The translations under genes and the position numbers were made by a program. From NCBI RefSeq assembly GCF_040409815.1, contig NZ_CP099959.1, forward strand, positions 310,001 to 374,000: a stretch of 64,000 nt of DNA, read 5' to 3'. Shown here in pieces: positions 19,842-30,240 of the stretch. A model generated the notes under the pieces. The model ran no database searches. It was given only the letters and a program-made list of their open reading frames with translations, and had not been told where the DNA came from. Each line of letters starts with the position of its first letter. Within the stretch, counting starts at the first letter, position 1. This DNA comes from Polynucleobacter sp. UK-FUSCHL-C3. GTDB taxonomy: Bacteria > Pseudomonadota > Gammaproteobacteria > Burkholderiales > Burkholderiaceae.

Positions 19842-20246
19842 CTACTTTAAGGGAATACGAATACTGGGTACGCTTAGTAAATTATTGTCTTGTTGCGAAC
19901 CAGTCGTAGGGAAAACAGTTTGCGGAGGAGACATCTCATAAGTACCAAAAGTAGATTTAACCTCAATTTCTGTCGGCAAATTACTCTCGCGGTATTCCCG
20001 TATCTGAGTGCCGGTGGTTTCGGTATATTCAAAACTAGGCTTGCGCTCCTCTTTTTTACCCAATCCCGCTGGATTCGAAGCAGGGGGTACTAGGGGCTGT
20101 TTATTAATCCGGTTGAGATCTTCTTTAGTCAAAGCTTGAGTGCCGCCTGATTGTGCGTTTGCTATACCAAGACTCCAATGCAAGCCACCAAGCGCCAAAA
20201 GGCTACTGAGGGCAAAGGCAGGAAAGGTGGAGGGGGTCAAAATCAT
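19842..20246 (-). CDS. DUF2782 family exported protein
   Basis: A 134-residue protein with an N-terminal hydrophobic signal (about residues 8-30, AFALSSLLALGGLHWSLGIANA), suggesting periplasmic export. The C-terminal EYTETTGTQIREYRESNLPTE segment followed by a short beta-rich region matches the DUF2782 pattern, whose genes typically sit between polA and thrB in this lineage. Function unknown. First gene of the operon divergent from polA. Confidence 0.7.
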   Translation of the reverse strand: MILTPSTFPAFALSSLLALGGLHWSLGIANAQSGGTQALTKEDLNRINKQPLVPPASNPAGLGKKEERKPSFEYTETTGTQIREYRESNLPTEIEVKSTFGTYEMSPPQTVFPTTGSQQDNNLLSVPSIRIPLK

Positions 20247-20374
20247 TGGTGCCCTTAATGGAATAATTAATGTTCTCTATTATCCTGAGAAAAAATGACC
20301 TGAAGGTTTAGCTCGGGAATCCCCTAAATAGAGGCTTTCTTCAGGCACTTCCAACTAGATTGTACGATTGAGGG

Positions 20375-23167
20375 ATGTCAACACATCAATTATTGCTGGT
20401 AGACGGCTCTAGCTATCTATATCGAGCCTTCCACGCCATGCCTGATTTGCGAAACCCGGCTGGGGAGCCAACTGGGGCGATCTATGGAATGGTCAATATG
20501 ATGCGTCGGGCCCGCGCTGAAATCGGGGCCGATCATATTGCCTGTGTGTTTGATGCCAAAGGGAAAACCTTTCGGGAAGATCTCTATCCGGAATACAAAG
20601 CGCATCGCTCGCCCATGCCGGAGGATTTGGTTGCCCAAATTGAGCCGATTCATGAAGTTGTAAAGGCTTTGGGTTGGCCTGTATTGATGATCTCTGGTGT
20701 AGAAGCCGATGATGTGATTGGGACCTTAGCGAGGCAGGCTGCTGAAATGGGTTGGTCAACGGTCATTTCTACCGGAGATAAAGACCTTGCTCAGCTGGTT
20801 AACGATAAGGTCAGCTTAGTAAACACCATGAGTAATGAGAAATTAGATACTCAAGGTGTCGAGGCAAAATTTGGGGTAGCTCCTGATCGGATCGTTGATT
20901 ACCTAACGATCGTTGGTGATACTGTGGATAACGTCCCAGGCGTTCATAAAGCCGGTCCCAAAACAGCCAATAAATGGTTAGCCGAGTATGGCGATCTTGA
21001 TAACTTAATTGCGCATGCCGCAGAGATCAAGGGGGTGGTGGGTGATAATCTGCGCGCTAGCTTGGACTGGCTGCCGAAAGCCCGCAAGCTTCTAACCGTT
21101 AAGTTAGATTGTGATCTGAGCCCACATATTGCTTCATTGCATGACTTGCATGCAAAACCAGAAGATCATGATCGCCTCAAAGAACTTTTTGAGAAATACT
21201 CTTTTAGGACCTGGTTAAAAGAAATTGGTGAAAGTGGTAACTCGAGCAAACCAAATTTTGCTACCCAAGGTAGCGATGAGGTGCCTAAGCCTCTTTCGCA
21301 AGACAAGGGAGATATTCAAGCTAGTCCAGCTACCCAAAATAAGCCATCCTCATCCCATCTGTCTGATCTACCGCGAAATTATGTATGCATCACCGATAAG
21401 ACTACTTTTCAGACATGGGTGCACAAAATACAGGATGCAGCTCTTACATGTATTGATACCGAAACCACTAGCCTTGATGCGATGCAAGCCGAATTAGTTG
21501 GCATTTCACTATCGGTCAAAGTGGGTGAGGCTTGTTATATCCCAGTAGCGCATCGTACTGGTGAAGACCAGCTGGATCGCACCTGGGTTCTTGCACAACT
21601 AAAGCCTTGGTTAGAAAACTCACAGGCTAAAAAGGTGGGTCAGAATCTTAAATACGATATCCATGTATTTGAGAACTATCAAATTACGATACAAGGCGTG
21701 GCTCATGACACCTTGTTAGAGTCTTATGTATTGGAGTCGCACTTAAGCCACGGTATGGATAGTCTCGCAGAGCGGCATTTAGGAATCAAGACGATTCGCT
21801 ACGAAGATGTCTGCGGTAAGGGGGCTCATCAGATTGGGTTTGATCAGGTCGACCTGAAAACAGCGACGGACTATGCTGCAGAAGATGCGGATATCACCTT
21901 ACGACTCCATGAGTATCTATGGCCCCAGTTAGAACAAGAGCCCGGCTTGCGTTATGTGTATGAGCATATTGAGATGCCTGCGATGCGTGTCTTGGGGATC
22001 ATGGAGCGCAACGGCATTACTATTGATAGTGCAAAATTAGCACAGCAAGGTCAAGAGGTAGGAAAAAAATTACTAGCCCTTGAAAAAGAAATTCATGAAC
22101 TTGCAAAGCAGTCATTTAATATTCAGTCACCCAAGCAAATTGCTGAAATCTTATTTGGTCAATTACAACTACCAGTCGTCAAGAAGACGCCATCGGGTGC
22201 ACCATCTACTGATGAAGAGGTATTGCAAAAGTTAGCCGAGGACTACCCCCTACCAGCTCGAATTTTAGATTACCGCAGTCTTGCTAAATTGATGTCGACT
22301 TACATTGAGAAGCTACCAAGAATGATCAATCCAAAGACCGGACGTGTGCATACTAACTACGCACAAGCGGTAGCGGTGACAGGTCGTTTGGCATCTAATG
22401 AACCTAATTTGCAGAATATTCCAGTACGAACCGAAGAGGGCCGCAGAATTCGGGAAGCCTTCATACCCGCAAAGGGCTACCGCTTAGTATCTGCCGACTA
22501 CTCGCAGATTGAGTTACGCATCATGGCGCACATCGCCGAGGACGACAATCTGCTTGCTGCATTTAGGGCGGGTAAAGATATTCATCAGGCAACTGCTGCC
22601 GAGATTTTTGCTATTCCTCTAGAGCAGGTGAGTTCGGAACAGCGACGTTATGCCAAAGTCATTAATTTTGGCTTGATCTATGGCATGAGTGCTTATGGAT
22701 TGGCGGGTAATTTGAAGATCGAGCGGGCTGCCGCTCAAAAATACATTGCTACCTATTTCGAGCGTTACCCTGGAGTTGCTGCTTACATGGAGAGGACTCG
22801 CGAGGTAGCGCGCTCCAGAGGTTATGTAGAAACCGTCTTTGGACGTCGCCTGTGGTTACCCGAAATTAAAGCAAGCGGCCCGCGACGTCAAGGTGCGGAG
22901 CGAGCTGCTATTAATGCACCTATGCAGGGTACGGCCGCAGACTTGATTAAATTAGCAATGGTAGCGGTACAAGATTGGTTGGAACGTGAGAAATTAAAGA
23001 CCCGTATGCTTTTACAGGTTCATGATGAACTAGTATTTGAGGCTGCGCCCGATGAGCTGGAGCATCTAAAATCATCCCTACCAGGGTTAATGGGTTCGAT
23101 TGCGCAACTCAAGGTGCCACTTATAGTGAGTATTGGTGTGGGCGACAATTGGGAAGAAGCGCATTAA
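20375..23167 (+). CDS. polA: DNA polymerase I
   Basis: A 930-residue enzyme with three domains: 5'-3' exonuclease (residues 1-290; LLLVDGSSYLYRAFHAM), 3'-5' proofreading exonuclease (about 325-520; CIDTETTSLDAM with the DxE pair), and family A polymerase (about 530-930; SADYSQIELRIMAH, the O-helix RRYAKVINFGLIYGMS and the final VHDELVFEA). All catalytic motifs appear intact. It fills gaps in repair and Okazaki-fragment processing. Divergent from the DUF2782-thrB operon. Confidence 0.96.
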   Translation: MSTHQLLLVDGSSYLYRAFHAMPDLRNPAGEPTGAIYGMVNMMRRARAEIGADHIACVFDAKGKTFREDLYPEYKAHRSPMPEDLVAQIEPIHEVVKALGWPVLMISGVEADDVIGTLARQAAEMGWSTVISTGDKDLAQLVNDKVSLVNTMSNEKLDTQGVEAKFGVAPDRIVDYLTIVGDTVDNVPGVHKAGPKTANKWLAEYGDLDNLIAHAAEIKGVVGDNLRASLDWLPKARKLLTVKLDCDLSPHIASLHDLHAKPEDHDRLKELFEKYSFRTWLKEIGESGNSSKPNFATQGSDEVPKPLSQDKGDIQASPATQNKPSSSHLSDLPRNYVCITDKTTFQTWVHKIQDAALTCIDTETTSLDAMQAELVGISLSVKVGEACYIPVAHRTGEDQLDRTWVLAQLKPWLENSQAKKVGQNLKYDIHVFENYQITIQGVAHDTLLESYVLESHLSHGMDSLAERHLGIKTIRYEDVCGKGAHQIGFDQVDLKTATDYAAEDADITLRLHEYLWPQLEQEPGLRYVYEHIEMPAMRVLGIMERNGITIDSAKLAQQGQEVGKKLLALEKEIHELAKQSFNIQSPKQIAEILFGQLQLPVVKKTPSGAPSTDEEVLQKLAEDYPLPARILDYRSLAKLMSTYIEKLPRMINPKTGRVHTNYAQAVAVTGRLASNEPNLQNIPVRTEEGRRIREAFIPAKGYRLVSADYSQIELRIMAHIAEDDNLLAAFRAGKDIHQATAAEIFAIPLEQVSSEQRRYAKVINFGLIYGMSAYGLAGNLKIERAAAQKYIATYFERYPGVAAYMERTREVARSRGYVETVFGRRLWLPEIKASGPRRQGAERAAINAPMQGTAADLIKLAMVAVQDWLEREKLKTRMLLQVHDELVFEAAPDELEHLKSSLPGLMGSIAQLKVPLIVSIGVGDNWEEAH

Positions 23168-23199
23168 CCGTATAAACAAATCAATGATTGAGGAGACAA

Positions 23200-24102
23200 A
23201 TGATGACCATCAAGATAAAACAAGAGCAATCCAGCCGCCGTGCTTTTATGAAAACATCCCTTAGGGCCTCCACAGCTACAGTGACAGCTAGCGCCTTAAG
23301 CCTAGGTTTTGTTGCTGCTTCAGAGCCGGTGATGGCCCAGGCAATTAAGACCGACTTTGCTGGGATTAAAGCGGGGGAGCAAGATATTCCTGTGGGCAGT
23401 TTTAATTTACCTGCATACATCTCTCGTCCTGAAAAAGCCACCGGCCCCTTACCGGTTGTGATCGTAGTGAGCGAGATCTTTGGAGTGCACGAGTACATTG
23501 CAGACGTGACGCGTCGTTTTGCAAAGCTTGGCTATTTAGCTATTGCTCCCGAGTTTTTTATTCGAGCAGGCGATCCAAATACCTTTGGAACCATCGCAGA
23601 AATTCAGAGCAATATTGTTGCTAAAACTCCTGACACCCAAGTATTAGGTGATCTAAAAGCAGCAATCACTTGGGCTGGAAAGAACGGTGGCGATCCTAAG
23701 AAAGTCGCCGTAACTGGATTCTGTTGGGGCGGTCGTATTACGTGGTTATCCGCCACGATGCCTGAGGTCAAAGCAGGCGTCGCCTGGTATGGTCGCTTAG
23801 TGGGCGACAAGACTGCCAATAATCCTAAGCAGCCTGTGGAGATAGCTGCTGAGCTAAAAGCCCCTGTTCTTGGTTTGTATGGATCAGCCGATACTGGCAT
23901 TCCTGTGGATACCGTGGATCAAATGAAAGCCGCCTTGGCTAAAGCAAGCTCTAATCCTTCTGCTAAAGCATCCAAGTTTGAGATCTATCCAGAGGCACCT
24001 CATGCATTCCATGCAGACTATCGCGCGACCTATCGTGAAGGCCCTGCAAAAGATGGCTGGGCAAAATGCCTCGCCTGGTTTAAGCAACACGGTGTTGCAT
24101 AA
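23200..24102 (+). CDS. dienelactone-hydrolase-like protein with Tat signal
   Basis: An alpha/beta hydrolase of about 300 residues with a twin-arginine export signal at the N-terminus (SRRAFMKTSLRAS, then a hydrophobic run ending near VMAQA). The dienelactone hydrolase cysteine nucleophile sits in GFCWGG, and the acid and histidine follow in the C-terminal half (GSADTGIP, EAPHAFH). The family cleaves cyclic lactones; the substrate here is unknown. An AGGAG at 23191-23195 supports the ATG at 23200 (or 23203) over a TTG at 23188. Confidence 0.85.
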   Translation: MMTIKIKQEQSSRRAFMKTSLRASTATVTASALSLGFVAASEPVMAQAIKTDFAGIKAGEQDIPVGSFNLPAYISRPEKATGPLPVVIVVSEIFGVHEYIADVTRRFAKLGYLAIAPEFFIRAGDPNTFGTIAEIQSNIVAKTPDTQVLGDLKAAITWAGKNGGDPKKVAVTGFCWGGRITWLSATMPEVKAGVAWYGRLVGDKTANNPKQPVEIAAELKAPVLGLYGSADTGIPVDTVDQMKAALAKASSNPSAKASKFEIYPEAPHAFHADYRATYREGPAKDGWAKCLAWFKQHGVA

Positions 24103-24131
24103 GGCCCGAATCAATCTCTTTTGGATTCTCT

Positions 24132-24914
24132 GTGACCTTCAGCACACTACAGTTAATTATTTTGGTAACCGCAGGGGCGGGACTGATTAGCATCCTGACG
24201 GCCGCTAGTTTGTCTTTAACCCTGCTTGCCAAAATTGTGAACAACATGGTGAGTCTGTCAGTCGGTATTTTGCTGGCAACGACTTTCTTGCATTCTCTGC
24301 CAGAGGCTTTTGAGTTAGCTGGTGCCCAAGTCCATTATTTGTTTGCTACCTTGCTTGGTGGCTTGTTGGGATTTTTCTTGTTAGAAAAGATTGCACTATT
24401 GCGTCATAGCCATCATCACGAAGGCGATGGCCACGGCCATCATCACGGTCACGATGCTGAAGAGGCGGGCAACAGCGGTTGGATGATTTTGGTAGGTGAC
24501 AGTATCCATAATTTTGTCGACGGTGTGTTGATAGCCGCAGCTTTTATGGTGGATATACAAGTAGGCATCTTTACTGCCGTTGCAATCATTGCGCACGAGA
24601 TCCCGCAAGAGATTGGTGATTTCATTATTCTCTTAAATGCAGGGTTCTCAAGACTGCGCGCTCTTTGCTATAACGCATTGAGTGGCTTAATGGCAGTAAT
24701 CGGTGGGGTATTGGCTTATTACTTTCTGGAAAAAGCCAATCAAGCAATGCCCTATTTGCTGGTTATTGCTTCAAGTAGTTTTATCTATATCGCCGTGAGT
24801 GATTTGATTCCCCAAATGCATCGCCGACCCCACTGGCAAGAGTCTCTTCGTCAGATCGTTTTGATTGCAATGGGTGTCGGTATTGTGGTGTTTCTAACCG
24901 ATCACCACCATTAA
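24132..24914 (+). CDS. ZIP family metal transporter
   Basis: A 260-residue inner-membrane protein with about eight hydrophobic segments. It has the family's histidine-rich cytoplasmic loop (about residues 92-113, many HH and HG pairs) and the transmembrane metal-site motifs HNFVDG and HEIPQEIGD. By family, it imports zinc or another divalent metal. The GTG at 24132 is the first usable start; the gene begins about 30 bp after the hydrolase stop and could be cotranscribed. It converges with the sulfurtransferase gene. Confidence 0.88.
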   Translation: MTFSTLQLIILVTAGAGLISILTAASLSLTLLAKIVNNMVSLSVGILLATTFLHSLPEAFELAGAQVHYLFATLLGGLLGFFLLEKIALLRHSHHHEGDGHGHHHGHDAEEAGNSGWMILVGDSIHNFVDGVLIAAAFMVDIQVGIFTAVAIIAHEIPQEIGDFIILLNAGFSRLRALCYNALSGLMAVIGGVLAYYFLEKANQAMPYLLVIASSSFIYIAVSDLIPQMHRRPHWQESLRQIVLIAMGVGIVVFLTDHHH

Positions 24915-24930
24915 CTCTTTTTGTAGAGGC

Positions 24931-25764
24931 CTAGGTTTCAATGGGGCGCTTGGGATCCGAGCACCATTCACTCCAACTTCCCACATGCAGTCGTGAGCCA
25001 CTGAGTCCTGCCGCTTCCATTGCTAAAAGATTATGACAAGCACTCACACCTGAGCCACAGGAATGAATAATCGTGCCAGGCTTTTGTTGGCCGATTAGTA
25101 AGACAAATTCTTTATACAGCAGCTCCGGAGATTTGAACTTACCAGCCACTAAGTTTTCTTTAAAGCATCGATTGGTTGCCCCTGGTATGTGGCCACCTAC
25201 GGGGTCTAGAGTTTCATTCTCACCCCGAAAGCGATCGGGTGCTCGTGCATCGATCACCATCTTACGTTCCTGAGCAGTAACATTTTTTTCCATCTCATCA
25301 ATTAGCACAACGCCCTGGTAGGGATACGCTTCGGGCTTCGTGCTTAGCGGCTTTGGCGCTCTCCCTACACTACTAAAACTACCATTCCAAGCATCGAGAC
25401 CGCCGTCTAAGACCTGAACGGAAGCGTGGCCAATGGAGCGTAACATCCACCATAAACGACTTGCAAAGGTACCCCCATGACTATCGTAAGCAACTACGTG
25501 CGTGTGATTAGCAATTCCTAAACCTTGACGGGTCTTGGTCCATTCTTCTGGCGTAGGGAGTGGGTGCCTTCCATTGCCTCCAGTTTTCTTGCCGGAGAGG
25601 TCTTGGTCGACATTAACATAGATAGCGCCCGTAATATGGGCTGTTTTGTACATCTCGAAGCCCGCTTTGGCATTCGTGAGATCAAAGCGACAGTCGCATA
25701 TTAGGACATCGCTGCCCTCGTTGATTAATTCTTCTAACTGATTGGCGGTAATGATAGGGTTCAT
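24931..25764 (-). CDS. sseA: 3-mercaptopyruvate/thiosulfate sulfurtransferase
   Basis: A 277-residue protein of two tandem rhodanese domains. The N-terminal domain is the structural copy (VLICDCRFDL). The C-terminal one carries the active-site loop CGSGVSACH, whose CGSG(V/T) pattern is typical of the 3-mercaptopyruvate-specific group rather than thiosulfate rhodanese. It transfers sulfane sulfur to thiol acceptors or cyanide. Its start lies 19 bp from the stop of the Rieske oxygenase gene upstream on the same strand, suggesting a small operon. Confidence 0.88.
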   Translation of the reverse strand: MNPIITANQLEELINEGSDVLICDCRFDLTNAKAGFEMYKTAHITGAIYVNVDQDLSGKKTGGNGRHPLPTPEEWTKTRQGLGIANHTHVVAYDSHGGTFASRLWWMLRSIGHASVQVLDGGLDAWNGSFSSVGRAPKPLSTKPEAYPYQGVVLIDEMEKNVTAQERKMVIDARAPDRFRGENETLDPVGGHIPGATNRCFKENLVAGKFKSPELLYKEFVLLIGQQKPGTIIHSCGSGVSACHNLLAMEAAGLSGSRLHVGSWSEWCSDPKRPIET

Positions 25765-25783
25765 GAAAGACTCCTAAGGTGAT

Positions 25784-26905
25784 CTAGGCTGGGTAATTTA
25801 TTTCTCGACGATACCACTCATGAAAATGTTGCATACCATCTTCCATCGGACTTTGATAAGGACCAACCTCATTTTGACCCCTGGCCATTAAAGCAGCTCG
25901 TCCTGCATCCATACGCTCAGCAATTTCATCGTCTTCGATACAGGTTTCCATATAGGCAGCGCGCTCGGCTTTGACAAACTCACGCTCAAAAAGAACAATC
26001 TCTTCTGGATAGTAGAACTCCACAATGTTGCGAGTTTTATTTGGAGCAAGGGGATGTAAAGTAGAAATACACAAAACCCCGGGGTACCACTCGACCATCA
26101 CATTGGGGTAGTAGGTTAACCAGATTGCCCCATGTTTAGGCATTTCGCCTTTGTGATGACGCAATACTGCCTCGTGCCAGGCGCGATAGGTTGGTGTCCC
26201 AGGCTTACTTAAGCCTTTGTGGATGCCAACAGTTTGAACGCTATGCCAGGAACCAAATTCCCAATGAAGGTCTTCGCAGGAAACAAATTTACCTAAACCG
26301 GGGTGGAAGGGCGCCACATGGTAATCCTCGAGATAAACCTCAATAAAGGTCTTCCAGTTGTAGCTGCATTCATGCACTTCAACATGGTCTAAGAGGTAGC
26401 CAGAAAAATCGAGATCTTTGGCAACACCCAGCTTGCCCAAATCAGCATGCACATCCCGAGGACCTTCAAATAGAAGGCCTTGCCAATTTTGCAAGGGTGA
26501 CTTTCCTAAATGCAAGCATGGCTTATCGCCAAAATGAGGCGCCCCAAGCAACTGGCCTTCAAGATCGTAGGTCCAACGGTGAAGGGGGCAAACAATATTG
26601 TCTACTTGACCGCTGCCATTGAGCATCAGTGCTTGACGATGGCGGCATACATTAGAGAGTAGTTCAACGCCTTGATGACCCTCACTGTTGCGCACCAAAA
26701 TGCGACCTTCGTTCTCGGCAGTTAAGGTACGGTAGGATCCCTTCTCGGGAACCATGAGCTCGTGACCCACATAACCCGGGCCTTGCTTAAAGAGCAATCG
26801 CATCTCACGTTGAAATAAATCAACATCAAAATATGCCGAAACCGGCAGTTGTAAGTTGGACGGCGCAAGAAACTGCGCGGTAGCCAGATTAGTCATTCTC
26901 CCCAC
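25784..26905 (-). CDS. Rieske non-heme iron oxygenase, alpha subunit-like
   Basis: A 373-residue Rieske oxygenase. The [2Fe-2S] ligands are in CRHRQ and CPLHRWTYD (about residues 87-110), and the mononuclear iron site follows in LEDYHVAPFH with its two histidines. No ferredoxin or reductase partner gene is adjacent, so the electron donor is unknown. By family it hydroxylates or demethylates an aromatic or aliphatic substrate; the substrate cannot be told. The start may be the GTG at 26905 or the ATG three codons later; the sequence between is purine-rich and could be the ribosome binding site. Confidence 0.8.
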   Translation of the reverse strand: MGRMTNLATAQFLAPSNLQLPVSAYFDVDLFQREMRLLFKQGPGYVGHELMVPEKGSYRTLTAENEGRILVRNSEGHQGVELLSNVCRHRQALMLNGSGQVDNIVCPLHRWTYDLEGQLLGAPHFGDKPCLHLGKSPLQNWQGLLFEGPRDVHADLGKLGVAKDLDFSGYLLDHVEVHECSYNWKTFIEVYLEDYHVAPFHPGLGKFVSCEDLHWEFGSWHSVQTVGIHKGLSKPGTPTYRAWHEAVLRHHKGEMPKHGAIWLTYYPNVMVEWYPGVLCISTLHPLAPNKTRNIVEFYYPEEIVLFEREFVKAERAAYMETCIEDDEIAERMDAGRAALMARGQNEVGPYQSPMEDGMQHFHEWYRREINYPA

Positions 26906-26950
26906 CCCCGAAAAAGTCAGCCGAAGCTAAGCGGAACAACCAATCCAACC

Positions 26951-26964
26951 ATCGACATGTCGAT
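26951..26964. promoter_or_regulatory. perfect 14-bp palindrome in the Rieske oxygenase/xseB divergent region
   Basis: ATCGACATGTCGAT reads identically on both strands. It sits about 45 bp upstream of the Rieske gene start and about 130 bp before xseB. It has the size and symmetry of a dimeric repressor or activator site, but no regulator gene is nearby, so function is not established. Confidence 0.3.
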
Positions 26965-27095
26965 ATTGGAAAGGAAGAAAGAATTATACCCATCGGGGAA
27001 TTTTGTGCAGAAATCCTTCTCTGAAACCAGATAGATTCAAGGGCAAGGGGATACCCCTAATAGCCCTCATCAATTCAGTATTAATATGTTGCTAT

Positions 27096-27338
27096 ATGCC
27101 TAGCAAAAAAATGAACCCAGCCGAATCCGACTCTACTGCCACTATTCCTGCGGTCGACCCTGCCTTGCGCTATGAGGAGGCCTTAAAAGAGCTCGAGAAA
27201 TTAGTGAGCCAGATGGAGTCCGGCAAATTCTCCTTGGAGGAGACTTTGTCAGCTTATCAGAGGGGAACGGCTCTGCTAAAACACTGTCAGGGTGTTTTAT
27301 CCAAGGTTGAACAACAGGTTAAGCTCATCGAGACCTAA
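27096..27338 (+). CDS. xseB: exodeoxyribonuclease VII small subunit
   Basis: A small acidic helical protein of about 80 residues with the XseB pattern: YEEALKELEKLVSQMESGKFSLEE in two pieces, then YQRGTALLKHCQ. It associates with XseA to degrade single-stranded DNA. An in-frame extension to 27003 exists but is not conserved-looking; the ATG at 27096 (MPSKKMNPAE) gives the normal family size. Its TAA abuts the first possible start of ispA, so it is the first gene of xseB-ispA-dxs. Confidence 0.88.
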   Translation: MPSKKMNPAESDSTATIPAVDPALRYEEALKELEKLVSQMESGKFSLEETLSAYQRGTALLKHCQGVLSKVEQQVKLIET

Positions 27339-28271
27339 TTGACTCAATCGATCTCGAATATGCAGCATTTTCAATTAGAGCCATGGCTTAGCTCGCAATC
27401 ACAACGCGCCGAGAGCGCGCTATTACATTATTTAGATTCTGAGAACTCGATCCCTCAACTATTGCACAGCGCTATGCGTTACGCAGTATTGGGTGGCGGA
27501 AAACGAATGCGGCCATTATTGGTATATGCCGCGAGTGAACTTGGATCAAAAGAAAACTTAAACCCAAAATTGGTAGACAGCGCTGCAGCAGCGATTGAGA
27601 TGATCCATGCTTATTCCTTGGTTCATGATGATTTGCCTTGTATGGATGATGATGATTTGCGACGTGGGCGTCCAACGGTTCATAAGGCCTTTGATGAGGC
27701 GACTGCGCTATTGGTTGGTGATGCTTTACAAACCCGCGCCTTTGAGATTCTTGCAGACCATTCACAAGCCGATGGCGCTCAAACTATTGCTGTGCGCTTA
27801 GCCATGATTGAGGCGCTTGCTGGGGCCTCGGGTTCTAAGGGTATGGCTGGTGGACAAGCCATCGATTTGCAACACGTTGGTAAAAAAATGGATCTGCCTG
27901 CTTTAGAACAGATGCATGCCATGAAAACCGGCGCCCTATTAATATGTGCCGTTCAACTGGGCGGGATTGCAGCCCAGGTTTCTAAAGAGGATTTAAAAAG
28001 CCTGCATTCCTACGCTAAGGCACTTGGACTGGCTTTTCAAGTGGTCGATGATATTTTGGATGCAACCGCCGATAGCGCCACCCTCGGAAAAACAGCCGGT
28101 AAGGACGCTGCCAATGACAAGCCTACCTATGTGACCCTGAAGGGTTTAGACTATGCACAAGAACTAGCAAAAGAACTAAAAGGGAGAGCTCTAAACAGCC
28201 TAAGTCATTTTGGACCTGAGGCAGATGCATTACGCTATCTTGCAGACTTGGTTGTGGACCGAAAAAAATAA
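27339..28271 (+). CDS. ispA: farnesyl diphosphate synthase (short-chain polyprenyl synthetase)
   Basis: A prenyltransferase of about 300 residues condensing isopentenyl and allylic diphosphates. Both aspartate-rich motifs are present: [14 protein letters not shown] (first) and DDILDATAD (second), plus GGGKRMRP. The TTG at 27339 directly follows the xseB stop; an ATG at 27360 is an equally plausible start seven codons later. Cotranscribed with dxs, so both ends of the isoprenoid route sit together. Confidence 0.93.
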   Translation: MTQSISNMQHFQLEPWLSSQSQRAESALLHYLDSENSIPQLLHSAMRYAVLGGGKRMRPLLVYAASELGSKENLNPKLVDSAAAAIEMIHAYSLVHDDLPCMDDDDLRRGRPTVHKAFDEATALLVGDALQTRAFEILADHSQADGAQTIAVRLAMIEALAGASGSKGMAGGQAIDLQHVGKKMDLPALEQMHAMKTGALLICAVQLGGIAAQVSKEDLKSLHSYAKALGLAFQVVDDILDATADSATLGKTAGKDAANDKPTYVTLKGLDYAQELAKELKGRALNSLSHFGPEADALRYLADLVVDRKK

Positions 28272-28272
28272 T

Positions 28273-30195
28273 ATGCTTCATTCAATTAACGACCCTAGCG
28301 AGCTTCGTAAGCTTGATCGCGATCAGCTCCCCGCTTTAGCAGATGAGCTAAGACAATACATTGTTGACTCGGTATCCAAGACCGGCGGTCATCTTTCCTC
28401 TAATTTGGGGACGGTTGAGTTGTCAATTGCCTTGCATTATGTATTTGATACACCACACGACCGGATCGTATGGGATGTGGGTCATCAGAGTTACCCCCAT
28501 AAGATATTGACCGGTCGTCGTGATCGGATGGATACACTGCGCCAGTATTCTGGATTATCGGGTTTCCCAAGGCGCGAGGAAAGTGAATACGACACATTTG
28601 GTACTGCACACTCATCGACAAGTATTTCTGCGGCAATGGGGATGGCGCGCGCAGCACAAACAAAGGGTGAAGACCGTGTTGCCGTTGCTGTGATTGGTGA
28701 TGGTGCCATGAGCGCAGGGATGGCATTTGAGGCGATGAACAATGCTGGTGTATACGAGACCATGCCCTTAGTTGTTATTTTGAATGATAACGATATGTCG
28801 ATTTCTCCAGCGGTGGGTGCGCTTAATCGTTATCTCGCACGCCTACTGAGTGGCAATATTTATTCAGCGACCAAAAAAGGAATTGATTCTGTTCTGTCTT
28901 CGATGGCACCTCCATTGCGCGAGTTTGCAAAACGCTTAGAGGATCACGCCAAGGGGTTTGTGTCCCCCTCTACCATTTTTGAAGAATTTGGATTTACTTA
29001 TTTTGGTCCGATCGATGGGCATGATCTCAATACTTTAGTTCCGATGATGCAAAACGTACGACGTCTAGCTAAAGAGGGGAATGGCCCACAGTTTTTGCAT
29101 GTCATTACCCGTAAAGGTCAAGGTTATATGTTGGCTGAGGCCGATCCCATTCTTTACCACGGCCCTGGTAAGTTCAATCCGCAAGAAGGCATTAAATCGA
29201 GCGGTGTTTCTAAGAAGACCTTTACACAAGTATTTGGGGATTGGTTATGCGATATGGCTCAAGCCGATCCAAAACTAGTTGGCATTACTCCTGCGATGCG
29301 TGAGGGTTCTGGTTTAGTGGAATTTGAGAAGCGCTTTCCGGAGCGTTACTACGATGTCGGTATAGCCGAGCAGCACTCCGTAACCTTTGCAGCGGGAATG
29401 GCTTGCGAGGGGATGAAGCCGGTGGTCGCGATTTATTCAACATTCTTGCAGCGTGCCTATGATCAATTAATCCATGATGTCGCTTTGCAGGATTTACCGA
29501 TTGTCTTTGCAGTGGATCGCGCTGGTTTAGTGGGTGCTGATGGCGCTACCCATGCCGGCGCTTACGATATTGCCTACTTACGTTGCATTCCTAATATGAT
29601 GATCATGACCCCGGCTGATGAGGCTGAGTGCCGTGATTTATTAACTACGGCTTATCACCAAGACCATCCCACCGCAGTCCGCTATCCGCGTGGTGCTGGT
29701 ATTGGGAATCCGCCATCCAAAGAGTTGCGCACTTTACCATTGGGACGCGGAGAGGTTCGACGTAAGTCGACTGCCAGCACAAAGCGCTTGGCGATCTTGG
29801 CCTTTGGAACCTTACTCTACCCCGCCTTAGACGTTGCAGAAAAGCTCAATGCTACTGTTGTCAATATGCGTTTTGTTAAGCCAATCGATATTGAGCTCAT
29901 TCAAAATCTGGCAAAAGACCACGATTACTTTGTAAGTGTTGAAGATGCCTCTGTGCAAGGCAGCGCCGGAAGTGCTTGCTTAGAGGCAATGAGTGGCTTA
30001 GGGATTTCTCAACCCTTATTAACATTGGGTCTCCCCGATGTATTTATTGAGCATGGTGACTACAATTTATTAATGGCTAAATGCGGCTTAGACTCTGCTG
30101 GAATCGAAGCCTCAATACTCAAACGTTTCCCAGATCTCGCTCCAGAATCCATAGCCTCAAAACTCAAGCCAAGCCAAGTGCCGGTAGGAAAATAA
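28273..30195 (+). CDS. dxs: 1-deoxy-D-xylulose-5-phosphate synthase
   Basis: A 640-residue thiamine-diphosphate enzyme making DXP from pyruvate and glyceraldehyde-3-phosphate, the first step of the MEP pathway. The cofactor motif [18 protein letters not shown] and the transketolase-like segments ([29 protein letters not shown]) are intact. The ATG at 28273, one base after the ispA stop, gives the usual length; an upstream in-frame start at 28210 lies inside ispA and is unlikely. Confidence 0.95.
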   Translation: MLHSINDPSELRKLDRDQLPALADELRQYIVDSVSKTGGHLSSNLGTVELSIALHYVFDTPHDRIVWDVGHQSYPHKILTGRRDRMDTLRQYSGLSGFPRREESEYDTFGTAHSSTSISAAMGMARAAQTKGEDRVAVAVIGDGAMSAGMAFEAMNNAGVYETMPLVVILNDNDMSISPAVGALNRYLARLLSGNIYSATKKGIDSVLSSMAPPLREFAKRLEDHAKGFVSPSTIFEEFGFTYFGPIDGHDLNTLVPMMQNVRRLAKEGNGPQFLHVITRKGQGYMLAEADPILYHGPGKFNPQEGIKSSGVSKKTFTQVFGDWLCDMAQADPKLVGITPAMREGSGLVEFEKRFPERYYDVGIAEQHSVTFAAGMACEGMKPVVAIYSTFLQRAYDQLIHDVALQDLPIVFAVDRAGLVGADGATHAGAYDIAYLRCIPNMMIMTPADEAECRDLLTTAYHQDHPTAVRYPRGAGIGNPPSKELRTLPLGRGEVRRKSTASTKRLAILAFGTLLYPALDVAEKLNATVVNMRFVKPIDIELIQNLAKDHDYFVSVEDASVQGSAGSACLEAMSGLGISQPLLTLGLPDVFIEHGDYNLLMAKCGLDSAGIEASILKRFPDLAPESIASKLKPSQVPVGK

Positions 30196-30240
30196 AGCCC
30201 TAGTAAGACCCTATTGGCATTTTGAGGGAAAATAGCGGAT

